DNA from: an uncultured Lachnospiraceae bacterium
Lineage (GTDB): Bacteria; Bacillota; Clostridia; Lachnospirales; Anaerotignaceae
Assembly: GCA_944384295.1 (NCBI GenBank)
Contig: CALWSU010000001.1
Coordinates: 1 to 64,000, forward strand
Direction of reading: 5' to 3'
DNA: 64,000 bases
Shown: positions 37,591 to 48,262 of the stretch, piece after piece
How the letters are laid out: each line of letters opens with the position of its first letter
Numbering within the stretch: the stretch's first letter is position 1
Translations under genes and position numbers: made by a program
Notes under the pieces: generated by a model
Told to the model about the DNA's origin: nothing
The model's database searches: none
The model's input: only the letters and a program-made list of their open reading frames with translations

Positions 37591-38667
37591 ATGAAATATA
37601 ACATTGCTGTGATTCATGGTGATGGAATCGGTCCAGAAGTTGTGCAGGAAGCTACAAAAGTGTTAGATACCATTGCCAAAAAATATCATCACGAATTTGT
37701 TTATACACCTGTATTGGCGGGTGGTTGTGCGATTGATGCAGTTGGGGAATGTTTGCCACAAGCAACTATAGACACTTGCAAAGCAGCGGACGCCGTTTTA
37801 TTGGGTGCAGTTGGCGGCTGGAAATGGGATACATTGCCCGGCGACCAACGTCCAGAGCGCGCACTGCTTGGCTTACGAAAAGAATTGGGGTTATTTGCCA
37901 ATATTCGCCCTGCCCTGCTGTTTGATGCTTTGGCAGATGCCTGCCCATTGAAAGCAGAAATCGTAGAAGGCGGTTTGGATATTGTGGTTGTACGTGAATT
38001 GACCGGCGGAATTTACTTTGGGGAAAAAGGTACCAAAGAAACCCCTCTAGGACAAGCTGCCTATGATGTAGAACAATATTCAGAAGAAGAAGTCAAAAGA
38101 ATTGCCATCACTGCGTTTGAAATGGCACAAAAACGAAACAAAAAAGTCACCAGTGTAGATAAAGCCAATGTATTGGAAAGTTCCCGCTTATGGCGGCGTG
38201 TTGTGACAGAAGTGGCAAAAGATTATCCAGATGTTACATTAGACCATCTGTATATTGATAATGCTGCAATGCAATTGGTACGCAATCCAAAACAATTTGA
38301 TGTCATTGTCACAGGCAATATATTTGGCGATATACTTTCAGATGAAGCCAGCATGATTACAGGTTCTATCGGTATGCTGCCTTCTGCAAGTTTGGCAAAA
38401 GGCAATTTTGGTATGTATGAGCCGGTACATGGCTCCGCACCAGATATTGCAGGAACCAATCAAGCCAACCCTATGGCAACCATATTATCTGTTGCTATGA
38501 TGTTACGATATACATTTGGCTTATCACAAGAAGCAGATGATATTGAGCAGGCTGTCAAAGCCGTTTTGGCAAAAGGCTATCGTACCCCTGATATTTATAC
38601 AGAAGGTACCACAAAAGTTGGTACAAAAGAAATTGGGGAATATATTCGCTCTGAAATTTTATCTTAA
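37591..38667 (+). CDS. leuB: 3-isopropylmalate dehydrogenase
   Basis: 358 residues from ATG 37591 (AAAGGAAG upstream); the frame overlapping leuD is not the start. NAD-dependent oxidative decarboxylase, third leucine step. Visible: HGDGIGPEV start, substrate block [21 protein letters not shown], metal/substrate site [16 protein letters not shown] and [12 protein letters not shown]. Last gene of the leu operon. Confidence 0.97.
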   Translation: MKYNIAVIHGDGIGPEVVQEATKVLDTIAKKYHHEFVYTPVLAGGCAIDAVGECLPQATIDTCKAADAVLLGAVGGWKWDTLPGDQRPERALLGLRKELGLFANIRPALLFDALADACPLKAEIVEGGLDIVVVRELTGGIYFGEKGTKETPLGQAAYDVEQYSEEEVKRIAITAFEMAQKRNKKVTSVDKANVLESSRLWRRVVTEVAKDYPDVTLDHLYIDNAAMQLVRNPKQFDVIVTGNIFGDILSDEASMITGSIGMLPSASLAKGNFGMYEPVHGSAPDIAGTNQANPMATILSVAMMLRYTFGLSQEADDIEQAVKAVLAKGYRTPDIYTEGTTKVGTKEIGEYIRSEILS

Positions 38668-38680
38668 AACGAATACAACA

Positions 38681-38715
38681 AAAGCCAGACAAGTTACCTT
38701 TCTGTCTGGCTTTTT
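38681..38715. terminator. Terminator of the leu operon and ygiQ gene
   Basis: AAAGCCAGACA / TGTCTGGCTTT stem with T run on the plus side; lies between the convergent genes leuB and the YgiQ-like gene. Confidence 0.85.
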
Positions 38716-38723
38716 CATACTTT

Positions 38724-40646
38724 TTAGCTTTTTTTCTTATGCACATTGCGTATTGTCTTTTTCTTCGGGCGATTGTTTTGCTCTGTCTTTCCAAATGCCT
38801 TTTGTTTAGATTTATTTTGTGCTGCTCCCATTTTTCCTTTTGCCATTTCTTGCTTCATTTTTCTTGGACGAATCAAACAATGTGCATCAAATCCAATCAA
38901 ATCCTCACGATGTGCTTTTTTTAACGCCTCATATACCAAATCATAATTTTGCGGCAAACGATATTGCATCAAAGCTCTTTGCATTGCTTTTTCATGCGGA
39001 GATTTTGGCACATATACTTTTTCTTTGGTACGAGGGTCGATTTCTGTATAATACATAGCTGTGGATAATGTGCCAGGGGTTGGATAAAAATCTTGTACTT
39101 GTTCTGGCATATGGTGAATATCTCTCAAATATTCCGCCAATTCAATCGCCGCGTCCAAATCACTGCCCGGATGGCTGCTCATAAGGTATGGTACCAAATA
39201 CTGTTCCATACCCAAACGCTGATTGATTTCATAATATTTTTTGACAAATTTTTGATATACATCTCCTGCGGGTTTCCCCATTTTCGCAAGCACTTTTTCT
39301 GACACATGTTCTGGTGCTACCTTCAATTGCCCACTGACATGATACTGACACAATTCTTTGAAAAATGTATCATCTTTATCATACATTAAATAATCATAAC
39401 GTATCCCAGAACGAATAAACACTTTTTTGACACGAGGAATTTCTCGTATTTTCCGCAACAATCTTACATAATCTTTGTGGTCTACTTCTAAATTCTTGCA
39501 TTTTGTCGGCCATAAACATTGTTTGTCACGGCATGCGCCATGTTCCAACTGTTTTTTGCATGCGGGCTGTCTAAAATTTGCAGTAGGACCGCCTACATCA
39601 TGAATATACCCTTTGAAATTCGGTTCCCATGTAATCTTTTCTGCCTCTGTCACCAAAGAATGATGGCTTCTTGCTGTCACTACTCTTCCTTGATGAAATG
39701 CCAATGCACAGAAATTGCAGTTTCCAAAGCAGCCTCGATTGCTGACCAAACTAAATTTGACTTCTTCAATGGCTGGAATACCGCCCTTTTCTTCATACAT
39801 AGGGTGATAATTCCGTTCAAAGGGCAAAGCATATACTTGATCCAATTCTTGTGTACGCAATGGCGGAGAGGGCGGATTTTGCACCACAATCCACTCATCA
39901 TATTCCTCTATCAACGTTTTTCCAATCACAGCATCTGTATTTTGATATTGTATCAGAAAGCTTTCGGCATATTTTTCTTTATTCTGTTTTACTTCCTGAT
40001 ATTTTGGTAATATGATGTAATCATATGCACGAGAAATATCTTTTGTTTTATATACTGAGCCACGTAAAAATGTCAATTCAGAAATCGGCAAACCGCTGTT
40101 GAGTGCATCCGCCATTTCCACAATTTGATGCTCGCCCATACCATACAGCAAAAGGTCTGCCCCACTATCCAATAAGATAGAACGGCGTACCTTATTATCC
40201 CAATAATCGTAATGGCTCAAGCGTCGCAGACTGGCTTCTATACCGCCTATGATAATGGGTGTATGCTTATACACTTCTCGAATCTTGTTGCAATATACAA
40301 TCGTTGCGCGATCTGGACGCAAACCCATTTCTCCACCTGGAGAATAGAAATCTTTTTTTCTTCTTTTCTTTGCAACTGTATAATGGTTTACCATAGAATC
40401 AATATTCCCGGCACTGACCAAAAAGCCGAGTCTTGGCTCCCCAAAGCGTGTAAAATCTTCTGTGTTTCTCCAGTTTGGCTGTGCAACAAAGCAGATTTTA
40501 TATCCATGACTTTCTAATACACGACAAATAATTGCCGCACCAAAAGAAGGATGATCCACATATGCATCTCCACAAATATATACAAAATCCGGTTGTTCCC
40601 ATCCTCTTTTTTGCATTTCTTCTTTCGTTACCGGTAAAAATGCCAT
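38724..40646 (-). CDS. YgiQ-type radical SAM protein
   Basis: 640 residues. The radical SAM cluster motif is [13 protein letters not shown] (CxxxCxxC, about residue 300). An N-terminal UPF0313 region ([29 protein letters not shown]) resembles a cobalamin-binding fold; the C-terminal tail is Lys/Gln-rich ([13 protein letters not shown]). Widespread but of unknown reaction. AGAGGTGG precedes ATG 40646. Confidence 0.93.
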   Translation of the reverse strand: MAFLPVTKEEMQKRGWEQPDFVYICGDAYVDHPSFGAAIICRVLESHGYKICFVAQPNWRNTEDFTRFGEPRLGFLVSAGNIDSMVNHYTVAKKRRKKDFYSPGGEMGLRPDRATIVYCNKIREVYKHTPIIIGGIEASLRRLSHYDYWDNKVRRSILLDSGADLLLYGMGEHQIVEMADALNSGLPISELTFLRGSVYKTKDISRAYDYIILPKYQEVKQNKEKYAESFLIQYQNTDAVIGKTLIEEYDEWIVVQNPPSPPLRTQELDQVYALPFERNYHPMYEEKGGIPAIEEVKFSLVSNRGCFGNCNFCALAFHQGRVVTARSHHSLVTEAEKITWEPNFKGYIHDVGGPTANFRQPACKKQLEHGACRDKQCLWPTKCKNLEVDHKDYVRLLRKIREIPRVKKVFIRSGIRYDYLMYDKDDTFFKELCQYHVSGQLKVAPEHVSEKVLAKMGKPAGDVYQKFVKKYYEINQRLGMEQYLVPYLMSSHPGSDLDAAIELAEYLRDIHHMPEQVQDFYPTPGTLSTAMYYTEIDPRTKEKVYVPKSPHEKAMQRALMQYRLPQNYDLVYEALKKAHREDLIGFDAHCLIRPRKMKQEMAKGKMGAAQNKSKQKAFGKTEQNNRPKKKTIRNVHKKKS

Positions 40647-40800
40647 AAGACCACCTCTAACGTATTTTTTTGATATATCGACTTTTTATTTTTATATTAT
40701 CAAAAAACTGCACTATGTCAAGGTTGTATACCAGAATGATGGGTTTTGTTATTTCTATTTTATATCTAATTTATATCTTTGTTAAATCCTACTTCTTTAC

Positions 40801-40830
40801 TTGACATTATGTATTTCAAACAGTTAGAAT
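40801..40830 (+). promoter_or_regulatory. Putative promoter of the first chemoreceptor gene
   Basis: TTGACA-N18-TAGAAT, 66 nt before the start codon. Confidence 0.5.
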
Positions 40831-40895
40831 GAACTTGCAAAAAACGAATCTATATTTTTGATGATTGTTTTTAATATGAAATTAGGAGGATTTAC

Positions 40896-42740
40896 ATGAA
40901 ACGCGTACTCAAACAATCTACTTTGATGTCTATGATACATATCATTACCATAGGGCTAATCGGTATCATGATTGTACTTTTCCTTCTTGTTGTAGCATTA
41001 AACAATCAAGTATTACATGCAAATGAAAATCAAGTTGCACTCAATCGTTATGCACAACAATTTATTACCGCATCGAATACATTGACAGAAAATGTACGTG
41101 CTTTCGCAGCTTCTGGCAATACATTGTACTATGACGCATATTACAAAGAAACCGTATTAGACAAACAATGTGAAAACAGCGTTGCTGCTATGCAAACGTT
41201 AGGTATCACAGAAGCAGAAAATACTCTATTAAGTGAAATGTCTAATTTGTCACAAAAATTGGCTCCATTACAACAAGAAGCTATGGATTTTGTAAATCAA
41301 GGACAAAACAAAAAGGCTTTAGATATTGTATATGGTTCTCGATATAATGAAACATTAAATGAAATTTTTGCAAAACAAGAAAGTTTTCTCACCGCATTAC
41401 AAATTCGTACTGAACAAGAAATGGCTACTTTACAGACAAAAATGGTAATGATACAAATTGCATCTATCTGTATGGCTTTGATTGTAGTCATTTCGCAAGT
41501 ATTTGGTATTTGGATTACCCGTTGTCGTATTATTCATCCCATACAAATCATACAACAAGAAATGATGGAACTGTCGAAAGGCAATCTTTCTATCCCTTCC
41601 CAACTACAAGCGGATACTTCCGAACTTGGTATGTTAGTATTCTCAATGCAAAATACAAAAGATTTTCTGCGTGCCTATATTTCCGATATTCAAGAAAAGC
41701 TAACAGAACTTGCAAAAGGCAATTTTAAACAAGTTGTAGAACTAGATTATATTGGTGATTTTTCTGAAATTAAGCAATCTTTGCAAACCATCATTACCTC
41801 TTTTCATCATACATTACATCAAATCGACCAATCTGCGCAGCATGTCGATACACAAGCGTTGCAAGTTGCAGATGGTGCTCAAGCATTGGCACAAGGTGCC
41901 ACAGAACAAGCAGATTCTGTACAACAATTAGCTGCCACCGTGAAAGATGTTTCTTGCCAAATCCAACAAAGTACAAACTGTATCCAAGAAGCAATGCAAG
42001 AAATTCATCATTCTCAACAAGAAGTAGCACAATGCACTACAAAAATGAGTATTATGACAGACGCAATGGACGAAATCCGTAATTCTTCTGAACAAATCAG
42101 CCATATCATTCAGACCATTGAAGATATTGCATTTCAAACCAATCTTTTGGCACTGAATGCCGCTGTAGAAGCTGCACGTGCTGGATTGGCGGGGAAAGGG
42201 TTTGCAGTTGTTGCAGATGAGGTACGCAATCTAGCCAATAAAACCACAGAAGCCAGCAAGCAAACTGCACAATTAATCGCAAATGCAACAAAGGCTGTTG
42301 ACCAAGGCGTACATATTTCAACCCAAACGGCTTCTGCTCTCACCAACGTTGTACAAAGTATTGAAAAAAGCAATATGCTCATGATGCAGGTTTCAAATGA
42401 CGCATCTACACAAAATGAAGCCATATCACAAATTCATATTGGTATTGACCAAATCTCAACTGTTGTACAAAATAATTCGGCTACTGCGGAACAAAGTGCT
42501 TCTGCAAGTGTAGCAATGGAAAAACAGGCACATTTATTAAAAGAACTGGTTGCACAATTCCATTTTGATGAAACAAAAACAAATGCAGCACAATTCAAGG
42601 AAAATATAATAGATATGGAAGACATAGAAGATACAAAGAATGTGGAAAATGTAGAGCATACGCCAATGTTCTACACAGACAAAGATACTTCTATTTTAAG
42701 TCCATCCGATATATCTGTACAAAACGTTCTTTACTCCTAA
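40896..42740 (+). CDS. Methyl-accepting chemotaxis protein
   Basis: 614 residues. Two membrane helices (residues ~12-33 and ~185-207) bracket an exported four-helix sensor domain rich in Gln/Asn. HAMP follows (~208-260), then the signalling coiled coil with the hairpin tip [22 protein letters not shown] and [15 protein letters not shown]. The acidic tail ([17 protein letters not shown]) lacks a clear pentapeptide tether. It reports a ligand to CheA/CheW; ligand unknown. AGGAGG precedes ATG 40896. No flagellar genes are in the window. Confidence 0.94.
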   Translation: MKRVLKQSTLMSMIHIITIGLIGIMIVLFLLVVALNNQVLHANENQVALNRYAQQFITASNTLTENVRAFAASGNTLYYDAYYKETVLDKQCENSVAAMQTLGITEAENTLLSEMSNLSQKLAPLQQEAMDFVNQGQNKKALDIVYGSRYNETLNEIFAKQESFLTALQIRTEQEMATLQTKMVMIQIASICMALIVVISQVFGIWITRCRIIHPIQIIQQEMMELSKGNLSIPSQLQADTSELGMLVFSMQNTKDFLRAYISDIQEKLTELAKGNFKQVVELDYIGDFSEIKQSLQTIITSFHHTLHQIDQSAQHVDTQALQVADGAQALAQGATEQADSVQQLAATVKDVSCQIQQSTNCIQEAMQEIHHSQQEVAQCTTKMSIMTDAMDEIRNSSEQISHIIQTIEDIAFQTNLLALNAAVEAARAGLAGKGFAVVADEVRNLANKTTEASKQTAQLIANATKAVDQGVHISTQTASALTNVVQSIEKSNMLMMQVSNDASTQNEAISQIHIGIDQISTVVQNNSATAEQSASASVAMEKQAHLLKELVAQFHFDETKTNAAQFKENIIDMEDIEDTKNVENVEHTPMFYTDKDTSILSPSDISVQNVLYS

Positions 42741-42769
42741 ACAATGTTGCGATACGATGATAGATTTTT

Positions 42770-43059
42770 CAGGGTGTCGAAAAAGTCGACACCCTTTCGT
42801 CAAAGGCTCATTTCATTCAAGCCTTTGACGAGTTGACAGAAGTATAAAGCTCTGGTCAAGCACTTTGCTTCGCAAAGTCAGCTTCGCTGCCCCCGTCTCT
42901 TTCGGGGTGCGGCATTCCATCGGCTAAAAGCCTTGAAACTTCGGCTTTTCCTCGTCGGAAATGAATTCCGACTGCGGATTCCAGTTGGGGAACCCTTTGT
43001 TCCCCAAACCCTTCCGCGCTCTTGAAAAAAAGTATAAAATCTAGTTTTTTGACAGTCTG
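42770..43059 (-). mobile_element. MITE-like element, copy of 290 bp
   Basis: Ends CAGGGTGTCGAAAAA and CAGACTGTCAAAAA as in the other copies; flanked by GATTTTT direct repeats (42763-42769 and 43060-43066). It is inserted just before the broken CsoR-like gene. Short open frames inside it (with the RSRNSFPTRKSRSFKAF phrase also found in the 24285 copy) are translations of the repeat, not genes. Confidence 0.8.
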
Positions 43060-43152
43060 GATTTTTGTCATTTATCGCAAATGTATCATTTTTCTTTTCG
43101 CTTTCTATACACAACATCATGCCATCATTGACAAACAGCATAAAAAATCATT

Positions 43153-43384
43153 GGTCAAGTGCAAACCATTAATTGTATGATTGATGAGGATATTTCTTGT
43201 AAAGATATTCTCACACAATTACATGCTGCAAAGTCTACCAAAGTCTACGTGCAATCAAGTAGGAGAAGTTGTTTTGGAAGGTCATCTCAAACAAGATGTA
43301 CGAAATGGTATCGAACATAGTGATGCAGAACAAACCAGCGAACGATTTACGAAAACTATGGAACGATTTTCCAATATGCAGTAA
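43153..43384 (+). pseudogene. CsoR/FrmR-family repressor remnant
   Basis: In one frame it reads GQVQTINCMIDEDISCKDILTQLHAAKS; after a frameshift near 43240 it continues NQVGEVVLEGHLKQDV and ends SERFTKTMERFSNMQ. That is the core of metal-sensing CsoR-type repressors (GQVRGI..M...CxDILTQ....LE.HLK.CV). The N-terminus is missing (a stop lies just upstream) and the third metal ligand Cys of HLKHCV is Asp here. The MITE copy ends 93 bp upstream, so insertion and decay are probably connected. Confidence 0.7.
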
Positions 43385-43426
43385 AAAACCGCTTCAGAGA
43401 ATAAATTCTCTATAAGCGGTTTTTTT
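43383..43426. terminator. Bidirectional terminator
   Basis: AAAAAACCGCTT / AAGCGGTTTTTT stem with inner AGAGAAT/ATTCTCT, between the CsoR remnant and the second chemoreceptor gene. Confidence 0.85.
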
Positions 43427-43452
43427 AATGGCTCAAAATTGAGAAAACTTAT

Positions 43453-45129
43453 TTATACTTTTCGTAACTGGAATTGTGCAATCAATTTTCGCATCATATT
43501 TGCTTGTCCTGTCAATTCCTGACTTGCAGCCGCACTTTGCTCTGCCGTAGCAGAGTTCATTTGTACAACCGCCGAAATTTGACTTACGCTTTCCGAAATT
43601 TGATGTACAGAAGCAGATTGTTCTTGTGATGCCGCTGCAATCTTGGTTACCATTTCTACCATTTCTGTCGCATATTGTGTTACCTTTTCAAAAGATGCAT
43701 CTGTACTGATTGCCAATGTTTCGCCTCGTGCTACCTGCTGCAAAGAATTTTCAATCAATTCTGTAGTTTCTCTTGCTGCATCTGCTGATTTCTGTGCCAA
43801 ATTACGCACTTCGTCTGCAACTACTGCGAAGCCTTTCCCTGCGCTGCCTGCACGTGCCGCTTCCACTGCGGCATTCAATGCCAAAATATTGGTTTGGAAT
43901 GCAATATCATCAATCACTTTGATAATCTTATGGATACTTTCAGAGGATTTTGAAATATTATCAATTGCTTGACGCATTTGACGCATTTCCTCTTGACTTT
44001 GCTGAATCACACCTGTTGCTTGTTCTCCCAATGCATTTGTTGTTTGTGCATAGTCTGCTGTTGCTTGAATTTGATTTGAAACTTCTGTTACTGCGGTAGA
44101 TAACTGATCTAAGCTATTTGCTTGTTCACTTGCGCCATCTGCCAAAGATTGTGCACCATCTGACACCTGATGTGAACCGACATTCACTTCTGATGCCGCT
44201 TGATTGATTTCCAATAATGTATTGCGCATCTTTTCTTGGAATGATTCAATACTTCTTTGTATACTTACAAAATCACCTAAAAAAGTAATGGGACATTCGC
44301 ATAAGAAATTCCCTTTGGAAAATTCCTTCATACCATAGTCTACTGTTTCTACATACTTTGATAATTCTGCAAAGGAAAAATTCATACATTCTGCCAATCT
44401 ACCAAATTCGTTATTGGCTTCATAATCAATATGTTGCTTTAAATCGCCTTTTGATAATGCAATGACTGCATTTTCAATTTTCTGTGTCATGCCCACAATA
44501 TTTTTTGTTGCACGGAATGCCGATAACAAACTAATGATAACCGCAATCCAGAAAGCGATGATAGATGTCAGGATAAACCCGATAATCATATGTTGTGTTT
44601 GATCAGAAGCTATCTGCTTTTCTTCTGAAATGGTATTATCAATCCGTTGTACAATTTCTACCAAATCTTGTAAAGCTGGAGAACATTCATTTAATATAAT
44701 ATCTCTCGCTTTTTCTTGTTGCCCTGCTTCTAAAGCCTGTATTACCTCCTCTGCAATTCCAAACCAAATCTGGAATGCCTGCTCATACTCTTGCGCCAAG
44801 CCATCTTCTTCCCCATGTGTCTGTTTGAATATTGCAATTTGTTGTTCAATAATATCCTTGCTTTCTTCGATATGACTTTTGACTTCTGCATATTTACTTT
44901 TATCCGTCATCAATGCCATTTCTCTCAATTCACGTGCTGCTTCATTTGCTTCAATACGGCAGGTTTTTACTGCCAATTCCGCTCCCAAAACATCATCTAT
45001 GAATACTTGCATATTATTTTTTGTTTCCAACAAACCCAATGTGCCGATGGATGTAATAATTGCTGCGAGTACAATGATTGTTCCAAAAACTGTCAACAAG
45101 TACTGCCTTAACTTCATTTTCTTAAACAT
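43453..45129 (-). CDS. Methyl-accepting chemotaxis protein
   Basis: 558 residues. Membrane helices at ~11-33 and ~185-207 enclose a four-helix-bundle sensor (4HB_MCP type). HAMP (~208-262) and a cytoplasmic signalling domain follow, with [22 protein letters not shown] and [15 protein letters not shown]. It ends in AQFQLRKV without a tether. GAAGGGAAGAG precedes ATG 45129. Its upstream region is the segment with inverted repeats discussed under 45425-45594. Confidence 0.94.
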   Translation of the reverse strand: MFKKMKLRQYLLTVFGTIIVLAAIITSIGTLGLLETKNNMQVFIDDVLGAELAVKTCRIEANEAARELREMALMTDKSKYAEVKSHIEESKDIIEQQIAIFKQTHGEEDGLAQEYEQAFQIWFGIAEEVIQALEAGQQEKARDIILNECSPALQDLVEIVQRIDNTISEEKQIASDQTQHMIIGFILTSIIAFWIAVIISLLSAFRATKNIVGMTQKIENAVIALSKGDLKQHIDYEANNEFGRLAECMNFSFAELSKYVETVDYGMKEFSKGNFLCECPITFLGDFVSIQRSIESFQEKMRNTLLEINQAASEVNVGSHQVSDGAQSLADGASEQANSLDQLSTAVTEVSNQIQATADYAQTTNALGEQATGVIQQSQEEMRQMRQAIDNISKSSESIHKIIKVIDDIAFQTNILALNAAVEAARAGSAGKGFAVVADEVRNLAQKSADAARETTELIENSLQQVARGETLAISTDASFEKVTQYATEMVEMVTKIAAASQEQSASVHQISESVSQISAVVQMNSATAEQSAAASQELTGQANMMRKLIAQFQLRKV

Positions 45130-45424
45130 AAATTTCTCTTCCCTTCTTTAGTTTTCGCTCACCACGACACAGCATAATTCCTATGCATTGCCAAATTGAT
45201 ATGTTGTTGACCAATTGCTATCATATTGGAAAATATATTCTCGTTCCCCATATTCATAGAAAATGTTTGTTTTTCGATGTAAAAATATATAATCGAAATC
45301 TTGTGTGTATGGTACGAATGAAACTATATTTTATTGACACAATTCGTCAAATCTACTTTGATAAAAAATTATCGTCTTTTTTGTTTCCCCCTATCCTTAT
45401 TTTTGAAAAAATATATCATGATTA

Positions 45425-45594
45425 AAAGGTACACATTTCCATCTCAATATAAATTCCGCATAAAAATGAATCATGACCTATTTTCCATGCCAAATTTGAT
45501 TGATAAGTATTGAATTTACACAAAAACTATAGTAAAATTTCCTTATTCAAATGGATTTTTTAGAAATTTACATTTGTCATAAATGTGTACCTTT
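45425..45594. repeat. Exact 14-bp inverted repeats around a promoter (candidate invertible segment)
   Basis: AAAGGTACACATTT (45425-45438) recurs as its exact reverse complement AAATGTGTACCTTT (45581-45594), 142 bp apart. Each repeat is itself an imperfect dyad (AAANGT-AC-ACNTTT) with a 2-bp asymmetric centre, the plan of small serine-recombinase crossover sites. The rest of the 530-bp gap 45130-45659 holds no gene. Confidence 0.6.
45510..45538 (+). promoter_or_regulatory. Putative promoter inside the inverted repeats
   Basis: TTGAAT-N17-TAAAAT directed toward the recombinase gene. Inversion of the segment would point it at the chemoreceptor gene at 45129. Confidence 0.5.
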
Positions 45595-45659
45595 GTAACA
45601 AAATTAACACAAAATTCCCTCGCCTTCTGCCATAATAATCATTGGAAGGAGGTTTTTTT

Positions 45660-46289
45660 ATGCCAAAACAATCAAAACAATATGGTTATATTCGCGTATC
45701 CTCATTGGATCAAAATATCGATCGTCAAAAGGTTGATCTATTACAATGGGGCATTGCAGAAAAAAATATATTCTGTGATAAAATATCTGGTAAAGATTTT
45801 AATCGACCGCAATATCAAAAACTGAAGAAAAAACTAAAAGCAGGTGATATTCTTGTAACCAAGAGCATTGACCGTTTAGGCAGAAATTACGATCAAATAC
45901 AGGAAGAATGGCGAGAACTTGTCAAAACAAAAAAAGTGGATATTGTTATTTTAGACATGCCTCTTTTGGATACTAGAACAAACAAAGACTTGGTTGGTAC
46001 TTTAATTTCTGACATTGTATTGCAGTTGTTGTCGTATGTTGCACAAGCAGAACGCGAACATATTCGTCAAAGACAAGCCGAAGGCATTGCAATTGCAAAA
46101 GCAAAAGGAAAACATTTGGGCAGATTTCCAAAACCACTGCCAGAAAATTTTTTCCCCATTTACGAAAAATGGCTCTGCCGAGAATATACGCTCCAAACTG
46201 CCAGTCAAGCCTTAGGCGTCAGTGTCAGTGCATTTCGTCATATGATACGCAAATATAAAAAACAAATGACTTCCCATACTCCTGTATAA
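45660..46289 (+). CDS. Small serine recombinase (resolvase/invertase family)
   Basis: 209 residues from ATG 45660 (AAGGAGG upstream). The resolvase catalytic domain begins YGYIRVSSLDQNIDRQ, where the Ser is the nucleophile, and has DRLGRNYDQIQEEW and the E-helix region LLSYVAQAEREHIRQRQAEGI. A C-terminal helix-turn-helix (LQTASQALGVSVSAFRHMIRKY) binds DNA. Size and layout match Hin/Gin and Tn3-type resolvases. It lies beside a candidate inverted-repeat site pair and is convergent with the CIS operon. Confidence 0.93.
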   Translation: MPKQSKQYGYIRVSSLDQNIDRQKVDLLQWGIAEKNIFCDKISGKDFNRPQYQKLKKKLKAGDILVTKSIDRLGRNYDQIQEEWRELVKTKKVDIVILDMPLLDTRTNKDLVGTLISDIVLQLLSYVAQAEREHIRQRQAEGIAIAKAKGKHLGRFPKPLPENFFPIYEKWLCREYTLQTASQALGVSVSAFRHMIRKYKKQMTSHTPV

Positions 46290-46496
46290 AAATTCTTAAA
46301 TTTACTTTTTCTATTTTCAATACTTGCTTGATGATACTATGATTTTATAAAATTTTAATCAACTATACAAGCAATATCCAAAATTTGTTTTTGATTGCTA
46401 ACAAAATATAAGCAGTTTATATTGTAACTTTTTATTTTTCTTTGCTGCATAATGATCCCATCTTGGATACTTTTCTAACTTTACCGCAATACAATT

Positions 46497-46525
46497 GGTG
46501 TCAGAAACTATTTTTTTCTGACACC
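46497..46525. terminator. Terminator of the CIS operon
   Basis: GGTGTCAGAAA / TTTCTGACACC, 18 bp beyond the last CIS gene; also faces the recombinase gene. Confidence 0.75.
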
Positions 46526-46542
46526 CACGGTATTTATGATAC

Positions 46543-46929
46543 TTATGGTACCTGTGCTTTTTGTTGTCCTGGATTTTGAATGGAAATCACACCTGCATAG
46601 GCACACATAGCTTTTGCAGTATGCGTCAATGCAGGATACTGTCCACAAAGCACAGTGGGACTTCCCGGCACCCATGGCGCTGGAATCACAGGCGTGCATG
46701 GCTGTGGTGTCAATACTCCTAAAGCGGCTGCTGTTGCCGCTGCCACAGCGGGATTTGCCATAGAGGAACACATACCAAATGTAGCCAAGTTTGCAGGTGT
46801 ATGATCCATAATACTTGCAACTGGTTTATTATTTGACATCACTGTTTGCACCGTAGTGACTTGTAATGCACAAGGCGTTGTTCCAAATGTACATTGACAT
46901 ATGGCTCCTGTTGTCACCATCAATCCCAT
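46543..46929 (-). CDS. DUF4280 PAAR-like tip protein of the CIS
   Basis: 128 residues from ATG 46929 (GGGGG 6 nt upstream); two earlier in-frame ATGs are too close to or before the site. DUF4280 marks: CTFGTTPCALQV, SIMDHTPANLATFGMCSSMANPAVAAATAAALGVLTPQPC and PGSPTVLCGQYPALTHTAKAMC. These proteins resemble PAAR and are thought to cap the spike of contractile systems or to link toxins. Last gene of the operon. Confidence 0.88.
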   Translation of the reverse strand: MGLMVTTGAICQCTFGTTPCALQVTTVQTVMSNNKPVASIMDHTPANLATFGMCSSMANPAVAAATAAALGVLTPQPCTPVIPAPWVPGSPTVLCGQYPALTHTAKAMCAYAGVISIQNPGQQKAQVP

Positions 46930-46942
46930 AAACATCCCCCTC

Positions 46943-47662
46943 TTACCATTGTACATGAAAATTGGTTTGATTTATACAATTTATAGAATTTTTTTGTATT
47001 TTTTTCTGTAAAAAGAATATGATTTGTAATGTATCTGTTTCCCATAAATAACGTGGTAGACATAATGTAAACTTTCCTGCACTATCTGTTTGTGCCTCAA
47101 AAAGCAAATATACCTCGCTACCTTTTGTGAATGTTTTTTCTGCCTGCTCTATCATACGATATTGCTTTTGTAGGTAATCAAATTTTCCTAATGTATATGT
47201 AGCCGTATCTCGTGCAATTGCCAAACGACGCCCTTCTAAGGATTCATTACGATAAATATGAAATCGTACTTGTTTTTCACCTTTTTGTGTTTCTCCTTGC
47301 AAAATGCCACGATAGCGCACTTGGTCAATCGCAAAATAAAATACGGTATGCGTTAATGGTTGTCCACCTTGCGTCATACTGCCAGATAATAGAATACTTT
47401 TCTCTGATTGATTGGGATATAAAAAACAGGTAAATTCTTTTTCTGTTTCTCCTACGATAAATCGACGTTTTTGTATTGCATACCCTTGTGCTGTAATGGT
47501 GAAAAAATAGGTACCAGATTCTAAGTTGCTGATTGCATACAGTCCATTTCCTTTTTCCAAAAATCTTTTCTGTGATGGTTCTGCCAGAATGGTTGCGCCT
47601 TGTATGGGTGCACCGCTAAAAGCATCTACCAGTTTGCATGCTGCAGAAAGATAATGTATCAT
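46943..47662 (-). CDS. Carboxypeptidase-regulatory-like beta domain protein of the CIS
   Basis: 239 residues. The first ~90 residues form a CarboxypepD_reg/Ig-like beta sandwich (CKLVDAFSGAPIQGATILAEP...GLYAISNLESGTYFFTITAQGY). The second part has a further beta domain without a named match. The start overlaps the DUF4255 stop by 4 nt (ATGA). No signal peptide. Its position between cap and PAAR-like genes suggests a particle adaptor or decoration protein. Confidence 0.7.
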   Translation of the reverse strand: MIHYLSAACKLVDAFSGAPIQGATILAEPSQKRFLEKGNGLYAISNLESGTYFFTITAQGYAIQKRRFIVGETEKEFTCFLYPNQSEKSILLSGSMTQGGQPLTHTVFYFAIDQVRYRGILQGETQKGEKQVRFHIYRNESLEGRRLAIARDTATYTLGKFDYLQKQYRMIEQAEKTFTKGSEVYLLFEAQTDSAGKFTLCLPRYLWETDTLQIIFFLQKKIQKNSINCINQTNFHVQW

Positions 47663-48249
47663 CCGCGATGCCCCCTTGCTTTTTGCTGTATATCAATTTT
47701 CGCCTCTGTGACACGTTGGATACGACGGATTCGTGCTGCATCTAAGAATACAGGTCCCACTTTATAAAAAAATGAATGCAGTCCTTTTTGTTGAAATAAA
47801 CTATATACTTTGTGTTTTTCCTCGAACGGCAATACCAGACCTTGTATGTCCAAATTTTCTCCATTTTCTTTTAAAGTCCCTTGTAAATCTTCTGCCGCCA
47901 TGCGGTTGTAATCATTCAAAACTTGTATGGCACGTCCTAAAATACGTTGTTCATCTACAGCACGATTCGCAATCTCAGATTCCATACGCACAAACAGCAT
48001 ATAGTACAAATATAAAGAGGTAGGCGGATTGCGATAATGTTCTTTGTCTAACTCTATCCGTTCACGATTTCTGGATTCTGGTACTTCCTCAATATCATAT
48101 AAGAATAAACCCAAACGAGCATTGCCTGGTTCATCTGGTGTACACAGCCCAATATCTTCTGGTTTTTGCAATGGTTCTGGAATCATATTCTTTTGCAGGA
48201 GCGATACCAAAGAGCGTCCTGCATCTGCAATGACTGTATAACTGCCCAC
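47659..48249 (-). CDS. DUF4255 tail-terminator/cap protein
   Basis: 196 residues, GTG start with a GGGGGGG site. The Afp16/Pvc16-type DUF4255 domain begins MGSYTVIADAGRSLVSLLQ and contains ARLGLFLYDIEEVPESRNR and PTSLYLYYMLFVRMES. Proteins of this type cap the tube and sheath end of extracellular contractile injection systems. This is the most specific CIS marker in the window. Confidence 0.88.
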   Translation of the reverse strand: MGSYTVIADAGRSLVSLLQKNMIPEPLQKPEDIGLCTPDEPGNARLGLFLYDIEEVPESRNRERIELDKEHYRNPPTSLYLYYMLFVRMESEIANRAVDEQRILGRAIQVLNDYNRMAAEDLQGTLKENGENLDIQGLVLPFEEKHKVYSLFQQKGLHSFFYKVGPVFLDAARIRRIQRVTEAKIDIQQKARGHRG

Positions 48250-48262
48250 AGTATCCCCCCCC

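Noticed and set aside
42878-43141. Short frames containing RSRNSFPTRKSRSFKAF in two MITE copies (also 24346-24528)
   Set aside because: They coincide with the repeat and end with it; shared sequence reflects the repeated DNA, not a conserved protein.
46002-46208. 68-codon frame antisense to the serine recombinase
   Set aside because: Fully inside a well-supported gene, with no independent signals.
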